Positions 30,064 through 39,986 of a stretch of DNA of 47,871 nt are shown here, in pieces (the stretch's first letter is position 1; each line of letters starts with the position of its first letter). This DNA is from a virus. Location: positions 1 through 47,871 of IMG/VR virus record IMGVR_UViG_3300034169_000010. The stretch is one strand, 5' to 3'. The notes under the pieces are model-generated. The model was given only the letters and a program-made list of their open reading frames with translations, did not search any database and was not told the origin of the DNA. A program made the translations under genes and the position numbers.

Positions 30064-30816
30064 ATGAGCAACCTCCTCTCCACCTCCGTGATGATCGCGA
30101 AATGCCAAGCGAGAGTACCGATCGGGCTCTCCCAGACCTTCTGGATGGACAAGCTGAACGAGGCGTACCGCTGGATATCACAGAAGGGTGCCTTCGTCTG
30201 GGACTTGGAAGCGTCCTCCGTATCCATCCCCGATGGCTCCACCACGATTGCGCTGCCGACCGGGACGAAGGCTTGCGATCCGGGTAAACCGATCTACCTC
30301 GCTGGCCCGACATCAGGGTCAGGGGCAATGGTCGGTGTGTCTATGGACACGCTGATCCCGTCGGTCCCGTGGGACGAGGCCCTCACCCAGCAGTTCGCAG
30401 AAGTGGAGGCTCCACCTGGCGCGTATTCATGTTGGGCGATGACCACCAGCTTTACCGGCACTGACGACTACCGCTACAAGGGGTACTTGTACCCGTTCAG
30501 CGCGAGGCCGATAGGCGGGACGTTCACGATGGCGCTCGTGTACCACAGGGACGTTAGCGCCACCGAACTCCCCATCAGCGGGGCGCAGTTTTTCCCCACG
30601 CCGAACAGCTTCGACAACCTGATGATCGAACTCGCAGAGGCGGAGGCGCGGCGCATCTACGGACTCGCGGGGTGGGACATCATCCAGAAGAGAGCCGAGA
30701 GCGCCATCGTCAACCTACTGGACCCCTACCGGAGCACGAAGAACGCTGCATCGGGTCTCGTGGACCAGCAGAAGCAGACGGCCGAGCGGCAGATGATGAA
30801 GCAGGAGCGTACCTGA
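30064..30816 (+). CDS. Head-tail adaptor-like protein 2 (250 residues)
   Basis: Shares the plan of the preceding protein: N-terminal helices with LNEAYRWI, a beta insert, and LMIELAEAEARRIYGLAGW in the C-terminal helical part, followed by a charged tail. It probably stacks in the connector. Its ATG at 30064 is immediately after the previous stop and its own stop overlaps the next ATG (TGATG). Confidence 0.6.
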   Translation: MSNLLSTSVMIAKCQARVPIGLSQTFWMDKLNEAYRWISQKGAFVWDLEASSVSIPDGSTTIALPTGTKACDPGKPIYLAGPTSGSGAMVGVSMDTLIPSVPWDEALTQQFAEVEAPPGAYSCWAMTTSFTGTDDYRYKGYLYPFSARPIGGTFTMALVYHRDVSATELPISGAQFFPTPNSFDNLMIELAEAEARRIYGLAGWDIIQKRAESAIVNLLDPYRSTKNAASGLVDQQKQTAERQMMKQERT

Positions 30817-33764
30817 TGTATCGCGGCGTAGAGGTGCTCACGCTCGTCCCGGATAGGGCAGGGCGTGGGGGCACGAAGTTCGGCTACCACGCCTTCCAGC
30901 AGGAGCCGATCAACGACACGCGGGAGACCGTCAACGTCCACATCTGGCAGGACTCGTGGCGCACGGACGGGGCCATAGCCGAGTACACAGGCTACTTCGT
31001 GGACGATGAGAACGCGGAGGAGAACGCGAAGAAGGCGCTGGCCCTGCACGGGTACTCCAAGTTCTCGCTCACGAGCCCGACCCTCGGGCCGAAGACCGAG
31101 ATGCTCGGGCACAACGTGAGGGTGTGGGGCGCCAATACCTACGGCTACATCTGGAACTACACGAGAGTCGTAGACCAGGTCTTCGATCCCCCGGCGTCGA
31201 TGATGGACACCAACGTCATCTGTAAGGCGTCCATCGAGTACCCGGCTGTCTTCGTCAACGTGAACAACAGGTGCTTCATCGCGACCGGGATAGATCAGGC
31301 GGTCATCTACGACTCGTCCACGGGACCATCCCTCTACGGGAACGACGGGACTCCTACTGCGTACACACTAGGGGTGGGCTCACCGACCGCCGCCCCCACC
31401 ATCGGCGCCCTCACCATAGGTACGCCCGGAGGGGCAGGGACGCAGGCGTCCGGGTACTTCCACAAGACGAGCAAGTACATCACGGACAACGTGCCCAACG
31501 GAGGGCTCTCGACTGCGCTCCCGACCGCTGACATGACCCCGCCAGCCGCAGCGGACACCCACGTCATCACCGCAGACGGGATCACATGGGACGACACCAC
31601 CGCTCCCGACGCGAACACCATCGACATCAAGGACGGAACGTCCGTCTTCCCGACGACTGGTCTTCAGGTCAGCATCGCGAACGGGTCCAACATAGCCACG
31701 TTCACCGGCACCGGCCTCCCGACGGACAACGGCTGGGTGATGCTCACCCTCAACGTGAACGGGCTCGTCTTCATCATGGAGGCGTTCGGCAACTCCACGC
31801 CGCCAGAGACGCCGCTCATCCCCTACGCAAACCAAGCGAGGCTCGACCACCCGTGGCGCGGCAGGAGACTGCCGAAGGGGCCACTGGACCCGGAAGACCC
31901 TCCGGGGGGACCGATCACCGGCTGGGACCCGGACGACGACATCGTCCTCCAGCCGTTCACCGTGACTGGCTATCGCCACACGATGACGCGGGGCGGTGTA
32001 GACCTCTACTGGGATGGCATCGGCGGCACGACGGGGGCGAACACCGTCCTTGGCAGCATCCTTACGACGGGCGGGAACATGACGTGGACCGACACGGCAC
32101 CGTCCTATGCCTACGCGTGGTACGACCCGATCACGGGGCACATCTCCAACATCAGCCCGGTCTTCACGCCCACCGTGACGAACCTGACAAACGTCGGCAT
32201 CTCCGTGAATGTCGATGTCGGCTCGATCAGTTACCCTCCCGACACCTCGATCATCTACTACACGGACGAGGACGGTAAGCATCGGAGGTTCACCCACATC
32301 CTCTTCTTCCGGACCCTGAGTTCCGGAGGGTCCACGCTCTACCCCATCGGATCGCTCCAGCCGACCACGACGGACACGGCGGCTCCGTACACCGTCAGGC
32401 CGAACCCGGAGTGGATGGGGCTCCCGAATCCCATCCAGAACCTTACGGCGTTCCCGCCGACGACGACGGGGAACTTCTGGTCCGACAAGTCCACTGACGC
32501 CGACCTCCTGATCTCGGGCGCCCTCCGTGCTCCGCAGTTCACGAACGGCAGGCCCCGGATCATCCAGAACGGCGTGGAGCAGATCATCTTCCCGGCCCAC
32601 CTCGCCTACTGGGACGGGCGCATCTGGGTCGCTGGGCCTCAAGACCCGGCCGCTCTCCACTACTCGTGCGACAGGGTCCAGTGCCCGTTCGGCGTGCCGG
32701 AGGAGTCGTTCGCAGATACGAACGTTCTCCGTATCCCCGCCTCGGACGGCTGCATTCGTGGGATGAAGCTGATTGGGGAAAGCCTCCTCATCACGACGGA
32801 GCGGTGGGCCTACACCATCGCCGGGAACAACGAAGCGAACTACCGCCTGATCCGGGTCTCCACGAGGATGGCCGGTGTAGGCGAGTACCAGATGGCCGAG
32901 TTCGTTCCGGAGGTGGAGGGGCAGACGGCGCTCGTCGTCTTCATCGGGACCGACGGCAGGGTCTACGCGATGCCCCTCGGTGGCGAGGCGACGCCCATCT
33001 CCAAGGACATCCAGACCTACCTCCACGCGGCCAAGCTCACGCTCCGGGCGCAGTACGCCAAGGCCCGCATCCACACCATCGTCACGGAAGGAAGACGGAT
33101 CATCCTCCTCTTCTGCCCGGATGTTACGGGCACCTCGGGCAAGACGTTCTTCTTCGACTTTGACACGAAGACGTGGTCGGAGCACACGCTCGTCACGGCC
33201 ACTGGGCTGTCTCCCAGCGGAGAGAGGACCGCATGGACGGCGGTACAGGACCGGACGAACTACGGGGCGGAGGCGTTCGCCCAGCCGGGGACAGGGGCCA
33301 ATATCCGCCTCTTCAAGTGGCTGAACAACGCGACGACCGGGTCTACCCCGGCCGGGACGATCCGGACCTTCCCCCTGAACTTCGACGGGAAGAAGACGAG
33401 GAAACGGCTCCACTTCGTGAAGCTCTTCGTCAGCGACGAGAGCCCGACGACGCAGTCGCCTCTCCTCTACGGGTGGCGGGTGCGACTCATCAAGGACTAC
33501 TCGGCCACGGCCCTGACGGCATCCCCGGTACAGGAGTACGACTCTGCCTACAAACAGATCGTCTCGCCTCATCAGTACATCATCGACAACGAGTTCGACG
33601 CCGAACTCATCGTCACGGATGCGGCGCTCTCCCCGGACATGCCGATCCTCGGGTACACCTTCGACATCGAGGTGACGTTCCCCAACCACGCCGATAGCAT
33701 CTTCCGCCTCTACCGGATGGGAGTCGGCTGGTCTACCGCCTCTGAGAATCAGGTAGACATGTGA
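30816..33764 (+). CDS. Nozzle-like tail protein (982 residues)
   Basis: Large beta-rich protein. The middle and end contain repeated strand-turn units (GESLLITTERWAY, TDGRVYAMPLGG, KTFFFDFDTKTW) of a beta-propeller type like T7 gp12 tail-nozzle proteins, with an N-terminal domain that would dock on the adaptors. Position after two adaptor genes supports this. It is longer than T7 gp12, so extra domains are present. No tape-measure protein is seen. Confidence 0.65.
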   Translation: MYRGVEVLTLVPDRAGRGGTKFGYHAFQQEPINDTRETVNVHIWQDSWRTDGAIAEYTGYFVDDENAEENAKKALALHGYSKFSLTSPTLGPKTEMLGHNVRVWGANTYGYIWNYTRVVDQVFDPPASMMDTNVICKASIEYPAVFVNVNNRCFIATGIDQAVIYDSSTGPSLYGNDGTPTAYTLGVGSPTAAPTIGALTIGTPGGAGTQASGYFHKTSKYITDNVPNGGLSTALPTADMTPPAAADTHVITADGITWDDTTAPDANTIDIKDGTSVFPTTGLQVSIANGSNIATFTGTGLPTDNGWVMLTLNVNGLVFIMEAFGNSTPPETPLIPYANQARLDHPWRGRRLPKGPLDPEDPPGGPITGWDPDDDIVLQPFTVTGYRHTMTRGGVDLYWDGIGGTTGANTVLGSILTTGGNMTWTDTAPSYAYAWYDPITGHISNISPVFTPTVTNLTNVGISVNVDVGSISYPPDTSIIYYTDEDGKHRRFTHILFFRTLSSGGSTLYPIGSLQPTTTDTAAPYTVRPNPEWMGLPNPIQNLTAFPPTTTGNFWSDKSTDADLLISGALRAPQFTNGRPRIIQNGVEQIIFPAHLAYWDGRIWVAGPQDPAALHYSCDRVQCPFGVPEESFADTNVLRIPASDGCIRGMKLIGESLLITTERWAYTIAGNNEANYRLIRVSTRMAGVGEYQMAEFVPEVEGQTALVVFIGTDGRVYAMPLGGEATPISKDIQTYLHAAKLTLRAQYAKARIHTIVTEGRRIILLFCPDVTGTSGKTFFFDFDTKTWSEHTLVTATGLSPSGERTAWTAVQDRTNYGAEAFAQPGTGANIRLFKWLNNATTGSTPAGTIRTFPLNFDGKKTRKRLHFVKLFVSDESPTTQSPLLYGWRVRLIKDYSATALTASPVQEYDSAYKQIVSPHQYIIDNEFDAELIVTDAALSPDMPILGYTFDIEVTFPNHADSIFRLYRMGVGWSTASENQVDM

Positions 33765-34195
33765 GCAACCTCCGCGACATCCGTACCCCGGCGGACCCGG
33801 AGGACTTCGAGAGCCTGTACGACAGGGCGGCGAAGCCTCCCCGCGACTTCAAGGTGACGAAGGGGCTCACCGACACCGTCTGCATCTTCAAGTTTCAGGA
33901 CTACTCTGGCATCCCGTCCAGAGACCCGACGGTCAGCTACCGGGCGTACTTCGTACCGGCCACGGTTGCCACGGCTAGGGAGATGGGGCTACTCGCCCGC
34001 AGGCAGGCGGCTCTCCAGATCGGCAGGCTCGTCGCCTCCGTCCCCGCCACGGGCAAAGGGGAATGGCTGGAGATCTCCTCCCCCGATCCCGTGGCTACTC
34101 CCGGAGGATTCTTCCTCGCCTGCGGAATCAACAGGAGAGGGATTGAATCAGAGCCAACTATCGCCTATCCAAACCCCTACGTGATCGTCCCGTGA
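33761..34195 (+). CDS. Hypothetical 144-residue tail-region protein
   Basis: Soluble beta-rich protein. GTG 33761 overlaps the nozzle stop (GTGA), and its stop overlaps the next GTG. Possibly a small tail component; no family recognised. Confidence 0.65.
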   Translation: MSNLRDIRTPADPEDFESLYDRAAKPPRDFKVTKGLTDTVCIFKFQDYSGIPSRDPTVSYRAYFVPATVATAREMGLLARRQAALQIGRLVASVPATGKGEWLEISSPDPVATPGGFFLACGINRRGIESEPTIAYPNPYVIVP

Positions 34196-34611
34196 AAGGT
34201 GCCATCCACGCCGAAGAGCCCGTATGGGTGAACGAGCAGCCGACCCGGCCTACGGAGATCAGGGCGGGCGACAAAGTGGAGTCTACGGGGGCTAGGAGGG
34301 CACGGGTGGAGAAGGCGAGGCGTGGGCAAGGGCAGGGGACGGTATGGCTCCACGGAGCCTCCGGGGCCTGCATACGGTGCCTCCATGACGAGCGGGTGGC
34401 GGTCTACGTGGACGGGAGGCGGAGGTTCCGTCGGGCAGCGAAGGTGGCCCCCGGCGACCTCATCATGCGTCTCGTCGGCGGACGCCTCACAATAGACCCC
34501 GTGATAGCCATCCGAACCCTGACCGAGAGCGTCCCCGCCGTCTACCTCGAAATGCCGTCCGTATCGCTCTTGAGCGAGGAGGGGTTCCTGTGCCGACTCT
34601 CGCTGGGATGA
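34192..34611 (+). CDS. Free-standing degenerate Hint-like protein (139 residues)
   Basis: The pattern resembles a Hint (hedgehog/intein) domain: an N-terminal strand then EIRAGDKVEST (like the GD-x-V motif), a CLHDERVAV segment where block B holds its histidine, FRRAAKVAPGDLI (like A-x-D-L-x-x-GD-x-L), and a VYLEMPSVSLLSEEGFL end (like the block F region). The usual N-terminal Cys and C-terminal His-Asn are missing, so self-splicing is not expected. It may be a structural relic or a non-catalytic fold. This is inference from motif order. Confidence 0.4.
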   Translation: MKGAIHAEEPVWVNEQPTRPTEIRAGDKVESTGARRARVEKARRGQGQGTVWLHGASGACIRCLHDERVAVYVDGRRRFRRAAKVAPGDLIMRLVGGRLTIDPVIAIRTLTESVPAVYLEMPSVSLLSEEGFLCRLSLG

Positions 34612-35228
34612 AGCGCCGGTTGATGGGGCACGTCCAGCAGGGAGGGGACTTCCTGAAGGTGGACCTCCGCTCGGGCCAGTGCTTCCAGTCCGTCTGGGAG
34701 GGCGTCTCCTTCACCGACTCCCGGCTCTCGATGGTCCACTTCGTGAACTCCCGGTGGGTGAACTGCCGCCTCACGGACACCGACATCTACGGCGCGAACT
34801 TCCTTTCGGGGAGCTTCCATGACGTTACCTTCACCGGGTGCGACGGAGAGCAGGCTTCCTTTGCCGGGGCCGTACTCAGAAACGTCACCTTCCGATCCTG
34901 TCGGCTGGCTTACTCGTCTTTCGTCAACGCCAGCTTCCACGACGTGCTCTTCGACGGGTGCGAGCTTCGAGGAGCGGACCTCGACGTGGCGGAGGCTACC
35001 GGAGTCCAGTACAACAAGTGCTCTTTGTGGTCAGCCAAGACTGCCTTCAACTGCACCTTCTGGAATTCGGGGCTGGGGGTAGAGGACTGCCAGAGGTTTG
35101 CGGCGCTTCTCGCCAGAGTTCACCCTGACCCGGCGTCCAAGGAGATCCTGATTAAACTGGCAGGCGAGGCCACGTACCGCGCGGTGGACCGCCTCATGGC
35201 CCCGCAGCCGGATGACACGGAGTTCTAA
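34590..35228 (+). CDS. Pentapeptide-repeat protein (212 residues)
   Basis: Residues about 20-150 show the five-residue A(D/N)LxX-type periodicity (such as ANFLSGSFHDVTF, ASFAGAVLRNVTF, SSFVNASFHDVLF) of a quadrilateral beta-helix. These proteins are often protein-binding scaffolds; some mimic DNA and inhibit gyrase. The gene overlaps the previous stop by 22 bases; GTG 34590 has AGGAGG 5-9 bases upstream. A virion or host-targeting role are both open. Confidence 0.75.
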   Translation: MPTLAGMKRRLMGHVQQGGDFLKVDLRSGQCFQSVWEGVSFTDSRLSMVHFVNSRWVNCRLTDTDIYGANFLSGSFHDVTFTGCDGEQASFAGAVLRNVTFRSCRLAYSSFVNASFHDVLFDGCELRGADLDVAEATGVQYNKCSLWSAKTAFNCTFWNSGLGVEDCQRFAALLARVHPDPASKEILIKLAGEATYRAVDRLMAPQPDDTEF

Positions 35229-35237
35229 GGAGGCAAG

Positions 35238-35852
35238 ATGGGACAGTCATCGAAAGATAAGGCAGCGGGCGAGGCGGCGAGGACTAACGCCCAGCTCTCC
35301 GGGGAGTTGTGGGACCAGAGCAAGGGGCCTCTCTCGGAGATCCTTGAGATGCTCAAGGGCGGGGTTTCGCAGGGAGCCAACGAGATCCCACTGAGCATCT
35401 CCAAGCAGTTCGATACGGCGAGGCAGCAGAACGACCTCGGGTACGACGGAGCCATCCGGGCGAACCGGGAGCTTGCCGGGGCGAGGGCTAGGACTTCGGG
35501 ACAGGTCTACTCCACCGGAGAACTCGACGCCGCCATCTCGCAGGGGACGTACGCCCTGAACCAGAGCCGGGAGTCCGCCACTAGGAACCTGAACTTCCAG
35601 GAGGCGCAGGCGGGCATGGGGCAGTACAACCAGATGCTCGGTCTCTTGGGGCAGGGAGCGAACACCGCGATCGGCATGGGGCAGGGCATGACTCAGGCGC
35701 AGCTCGCTGGCATCAACGGGATGTCGAGCAGCGGCGGATGGGGCGGGGCCGTGCAGGGAGCCGCCAGCGGTGCTGGGACAGGGGCGGCATTCGGTGGGTA
35801 CGGGGCTCTTATCGGAGGCGTCCTCGGTGGCGCGATGGGGTATTACTCATGA
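35238..35852 (+). CDS. Internal virion-like protein (204 residues)
   Basis: Helical with Gln/Ala/Gly richness and a C-terminal glycine-zipper segment (about 165-200, GAASGAGTGAAFGGYGALIG) able to insert into membranes, as in podovirus ejection proteins (T7 gp14-like). AGGAGG precedes ATG 35238. It is the first of four such genes. Confidence 0.65.
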   Translation: MGQSSKDKAAGEAARTNAQLSGELWDQSKGPLSEILEMLKGGVSQGANEIPLSISKQFDTARQQNDLGYDGAIRANRELAGARARTSGQVYSTGELDAAISQGTYALNQSRESATRNLNFQEAQAGMGQYNQMLGLLGQGANTAIGMGQGMTQAQLAGINGMSSSGGWGGAVQGAASGAGTGAAFGGYGALIGGVLGGAMGYYS

Positions 35853-36481
35853 GCACCAGTAAGAACTCAGCTTCGAGGCAGGCGGCGCGGCAGTACGGTC
35901 AGCTTGCGCGGGAGGGCTACGGGCTCGGGATGCCAGCCCTCGGCGCCCGCAACGACGCCCTCATGCCCGCTCTCGTGCAGGCCCAGCAGGGCGACCTCCC
36001 CGCCTACATGCAGGAGGCATTCGCCCAGCAGAGGACGGGACTTCAGGAGGGGATCGCGGGGCAGGAGAGGTCCAGGGTGCAGGCGCAGGATGCCGGGGCC
36101 AAGAGGAACGTGGCCGGTGGCAACCTCGCCTCCGCCCTGAACCCGGCGCAGATGGGCCAGATCCTTGCCGACGCGATGACGGGTAGTCGGGTCCAGCAGG
36201 GGATGGCGACCGTCAACCAAGCCAACTCCCTGATGAGCATGGGCCTCGGCGGGGCCGGTCAGGCGGGCAACGCAGCCGTCGGTGCGGCGGGGAACAACCT
36301 TCAGGCCATCTCCATGCTCCCGAACTACAACCCCACCTACGCAGCGGTGCTCGGCGGGGTGAACGCGGCAGGCTCCATCTACGGGGCAGGGAAGCAGTCC
36401 GGCTGGTGGGGCCAGCCGAACACGACGGGAATCGCAGGGTTCGACCCTAACGCGCCGGTCTTCGACATGAGGACGAGGTAG
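35849..36481 (+). CDS. Internal virion-like protein (210 residues)
   Basis: Helical and Gln/Ala/Gly-rich, resembling the preceding product in composition, with a hydrophobic Gly-rich stretch near 140-185. ATG 35849 overlaps the upstream stop (ATGA). It probably enters the host with the DNA and helps build the ejection channel. Confidence 0.6.
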   Translation: MSTSKNSASRQAARQYGQLAREGYGLGMPALGARNDALMPALVQAQQGDLPAYMQEAFAQQRTGLQEGIAGQERSRVQAQDAGAKRNVAGGNLASALNPAQMGQILADAMTGSRVQQGMATVNQANSLMSMGLGGAGQAGNAAVGAAGNNLQAISMLPNYNPTYAAVLGGVNAAGSIYGAGKQSGWWGQPNTTGIAGFDPNAPVFDMRTR

Positions 36482-36483
36482 CC

Positions 36484-38187
36484 ATGAGCAGCAACTACCG
36501 CCCCAGCGAAACCTCTGGGCTCCCGGACTTGGCCGGGGCTCTCACGCCGCAGGCGGAGAGGGACTACGCGGATGAAGTCCCGTTCCAGTTCGCCCTCAAC
36601 GCAGGGCAGGGCCGTGCGCAGGAGGGGCTCGGATGGGGCATGGGCGCCCCCCAGCCGGGGAACGCCTTCGGCTCCTACGACTACGTCGGGGTGCTCGGCG
36701 ACTACGGGCAGCAGATGGCTGCGTCCAGAGAGCCGGAGCCCCCGCCCATCGGTAGCATCACCCGGAAGGCAGACGGCACCACCGATCTCAAGGGAGTCTC
36801 CAGCAGCTTCCTCGAAGATGTCATGGGCCAGATGACAGACCTGAAGACGATGAAGGCTGCGGCGATGGCACGGGTGGCCCAGCTTCGGCAGCAGGAGTCG
36901 AGCGGGTCTCCCATCCTCGACGCCCTCTCCCAGTTCGCCGGGGGCATGGCTGCCAACGATCCGACGATGCCGGGGTGGGTACGGGCTCTCGGGCAAACCA
37001 ACCTCCAGATGGGGAACCAGGGGATCGCGGCGAAGCGGAAGGGAGAGGAAGCGAAGGCATTCGCTTACGGCAAGGAGATCACGGACACGAGCCTAGCCGC
37101 AGCGCGGTTGCAGGATGAGCAGACCCAGCGCCAGTTCGTCGAGTCTCAGAAGCAGGCGTCCGTGGCTTCTATAGCGGAGAAATCCAAGATCGACGCGACC
37201 TTCAAGATCCACGACGACGCGGTCTCCATGATCGAGAAGTCCAGCGTCTTCGACGTGCATGGGACGGCCAAGAAGATGGTGGCGATGGGGATTCCGGAGG
37301 ACCAGATCATCGCTGAGATCGAGGGGCTCCAACAGTACGCCGACGACAGGGCGAAGGCCGTCGCGAAGCTGAAGGCGGCGGAGGCAAAAGAGGACAACGC
37401 GAAGGAGGTCTCCCGCGCCAGGGCGATGCTCGCGGTGGTGGACGCCCGTGGCGACATCACGGAGCGCCGCATCCAGGCCAAGGAAGAGGCGGAGATGAGG
37501 GGCAGGGCGCACTCTTTCAACATGAAGGTGCTGTCTGAATCGAAGCCATCAGCCGTGGTGGACACGAGCCTTCGCGAATCCAGCCAAGCTCTCGACACGA
37601 TCGAGAAGGCGAAGGCGATGCTCGACCCCAAGAACCCTGAAAACATCAGGGGCAAATTTGGGTTCGGCAAGGGGTGGCTACTTACCCGTAAGGTGTGGCG
37701 TGGGTCTGAGGAGCAGAAGATGCTCTCGGTGTCCATCGACACGCTCTCTGAGTCTGCCAAAGCCGCAGGGCTGAAGCCTCTGTCGGATACCGACCTCCGG
37801 CTTCTGAGGGACGGGATACTCGACCCGAACAAATCCCCGGATGCCAACGACGAGGTCGTCCGTCAGGTGGAGACGAAGATCAAGAACCTCGTTACGCAGA
37901 TCATGGAATACAACCAGGGGGTTGACTGGGCCGCGAAAGCGAACGGGCTCCCGAAATTCGCCAGGGGGAAGATCCCGGAACTCATGGAGCGGAGGAAGAC
38001 CTACTTCAGCCAGTACGCCCCGCCGGGGTCGGAGATACCGGAGACGCCATTCACTCCGGAGGCTCCGCCAGTCAAGCTCCCGGCCGACTTCCTGGCGGCG
38101 CTGAAGAAGCAGCCCGCAGGCAGGGGCCTCAAGTACAACGGCGTGGGCTACCTGATGGTCAACGGCAAGCCCGTAAAAGGTGAGTGA
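36484..38187 (+). CDS. Internal virion-like coiled-coil protein (567 residues)
   Basis: A disordered Pro/Gly-rich N-terminus (1-110), long charged helices (about 110-470, many Glu/Lys/Arg/Ala) and a Pro-rich C-terminus fit internal-core or ejection proteins (compare T7 gp15). No enzyme motif is visible. Its stop overlaps the GTG of the next gene. Confidence 0.65.
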   Translation: MSSNYRPSETSGLPDLAGALTPQAERDYADEVPFQFALNAGQGRAQEGLGWGMGAPQPGNAFGSYDYVGVLGDYGQQMAASREPEPPPIGSITRKADGTTDLKGVSSSFLEDVMGQMTDLKTMKAAAMARVAQLRQQESSGSPILDALSQFAGGMAANDPTMPGWVRALGQTNLQMGNQGIAAKRKGEEAKAFAYGKEITDTSLAAARLQDEQTQRQFVESQKQASVASIAEKSKIDATFKIHDDAVSMIEKSSVFDVHGTAKKMVAMGIPEDQIIAEIEGLQQYADDRAKAVAKLKAAEAKEDNAKEVSRARAMLAVVDARGDITERRIQAKEEAEMRGRAHSFNMKVLSESKPSAVVDTSLRESSQALDTIEKAKAMLDPKNPENIRGKFGFGKGWLLTRKVWRGSEEQKMLSVSIDTLSESAKAAGLKPLSDTDLRLLRDGILDPNKSPDANDEVVRQVETKIKNLVTQIMEYNQGVDWAAKANGLPKFARGKIPELMERRKTYFSQYAPPGSEIPETPFTPEAPPVKLPADFLAALKKQPAGRGLKYNGVGYLMVNGKPVKGE

Positions 38188-39986
38188 TGCCTAAGTACGA
38201 GGAGTACGTCCCTCCCACCGGATCGAAGTACGAGGAGTACATCCCGGTGAACCCTGGCTCCGCATCGGATGCGTCGAGGGGTCTGCCGACCCGTGGCGAC
38301 AAGATCGACGCCGCGCTCGGTGGGGCGTCCGCCCTCGGCGCGACCTTGGCCACGCTCCCGTTCACGGGGCCTGCGGCAGTTGGGTTCGGGGCGCTAGCGA
38401 GAGCCGCTACGGTGCGTGCTCTCGCCGCTGGGGCGGGGGGAGCGACCGGGAGCCTCGTCAAATCTGGGGTGCAGACTGCCCTCGACACGCCCGGCAAGCC
38501 AGCGAACAAGGCCGATGTCATCAACCGTGCGCTTGAGGGCGGGGTGCAGGAGTTCGCGGGGCAGACCATCGGTGAAGTCCTCGGGGGCGTCCTGCCCGTA
38601 GGCGTAGCCATAGGCAGAGCCGCTGTGCGGCAGGCGCCCAAGTCGATGGGCGGGCAGAGGTTCTACAAGACCAAGTGGGACGACTTGCAGAAGGCGAACG
38701 ACGCTCTCGCCTTGGCTACGGCCGACGCGGCGGCTACCACGATGCAGACACTCGGCAAGCACGTCGAACAGCACGAGATCGGGGAGATCGGTCAGGAAGG
38801 GTTCTCCAAATTCAGGAGGGTGTTCCTGGACAAGGAGCGCGAGCAGTTCAGGGCTTTCGAGGAGAGCCTCGCCTCCTCCAAGATCGACTATACCGACGTG
38901 GCGAAGGATCTCATCAACCTAGAGAAGAGCAGGCCCAAGGCGAAGGGCGGGCTGAAGGTACTGACTGAAGGCGACACCAAGTGGGAAGAACTCGTGAACG
39001 CCATGCGGGAGGGGCAGAAGGCACGCCCCGGAGCCACCGACCCGCTGTTGACGGGCCGCGCCATGCTCCCGCCGTTGAACTCGGCGGAGGCCGGTGACGC
39101 CGTGGTACGTGCCCGCTCGGCCGTGTCTACACGCCTTCAAGAGATTGAGGCGCAGAGGCTCGGCTTGGCAGAGGGGTACACGAAGGAGTACGTCGAAGGG
39201 TTGCGGGATCTGAAGGCGCGGCTGGACCAGAAGATCAGGGGTGCCGCCTTCGAGACGGACCCTCTCCTTGGCGCTGGTTACGACAAGCTGATGAAGTTCT
39301 CTGGCGACCACCGCGAGGTGCTGAAGCAGACGTTCGTTGGGATGGCCGAGAACAAGAAAGGCGACCTCGCGAAGAATCTTCTCTCGGCCAATCACCCGGA
39401 GTGGGTGGACACGTTCAAGATGGCCGTGAAAGAAGGCTCGATCACCCCGTCACAGCAACTCGATGTCCAGCGGGCAGCGCTGGAGAGCCTTCTCCTGCGG
39501 ACGAAGAGCAGCGGGGAGAAGGTCATAGACATCGAGAACTTCGCGACTCGCATGGACAACACGGGCGCAGCGGGGAGGAGGCTGTTCTCCGACCCCGCTG
39601 CCGCGAATACCGTGAACAACCTGAAGACCATGTCGAAGGAGATCAAGGGGCTACCGAAGACGCCGCAAGCCGCTGGCATCCCATACACCGGGGACACTGC
39701 GGAGGGGAAGTTCTACGGGATGATGGCTTCCGTGGTCGGGTTCAAGCTGACGAACATGGTGTTCCTGCCTCGCGAGGCATACGCACTGATGAACAGCGGG
39801 ATCGTGAAGGTAGCCTCGAACCCTGCCGCCTTCCCGAAATTCATGCGAGCGGTTAAGATGGCGGAGGCCGCTGGCAAGTGGTCGCCCACCGCCACGAACC
39901 TCGCCGTGGACGCACTCCGCACGGCCAAGGTGTACGAGGGGCTCAAGATGGCCCTCGCTACTCCCCAGATGGCCCCTTCCCATTAG
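38184..39986 (+). CDS. Large internal virion-like protein (600 residues)
   Basis: Begins with a tandem KYEEYVP/KYEEYIP repeat (residues about 4-22), then a Gly/Ala-rich, membrane-compatible segment (about 50-100) and long amphipathic helices. The place as the last gene of the virion block fits T7 gp16-like ejection proteins, but no transglycosylase motif is visible. GTG 38184 overlaps the upstream stop; ATG 38187 is possible. The last 29 bases are antisense to a small membrane gene. Confidence 0.65.
   Translation: MMPKYEEYVPPTGSKYEEYIPVNPGSASDASRGLPTRGDKIDAALGGASALGATLATLPFTGPAAVGFGALARAATVRALAAGAGGATGSLVKSGVQTALDTPGKPANKADVINRALEGGVQEFAGQTIGEVLGGVLPVGVAIGRAAVRQAPKSMGGQRFYKTKWDDLQKANDALALATADAAATTMQTLGKHVEQHEIGEIGQEGFSKFRRVFLDKEREQFRAFEESLASSKIDYTDVAKDLINLEKSRPKAKGGLKVLTEGDTKWEELVNAMREGQKARPGATDPLLTGRAMLPPLNSAEAGDAVVRARSAVSTRLQEIEAQRLGLAEGYTKEYVEGLRDLKARLDQKIRGAAFETDPLLGAGYDKLMKFSGDHREVLKQTFVGMAENKKGDLAKNLLSANHPEWVDTFKMAVKEGSITPSQQLDVQRAALESLLLRTKSSGEKVIDIENFATRMDNTGAAGRRLFSDPAAANTVNNLKTMSKEIKGLPKTPQAAGIPYTGDTAEGKFYGMMASVVGFKLTNMVFLPREAYALMNSGIVKVASNPAAFPKFMRAVKMAEAAGKWSPTATNLAVDALRTAKVYEGLKMALATPQMAPSH

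Noticed and set aside
31380-33689. Antisense open frame of about 770 codons under the nozzle-like gene
   Set aside because: Same reason: Arg/Val/Asp-rich shadow, no ribosome site, and overlap with a well-supported late gene.
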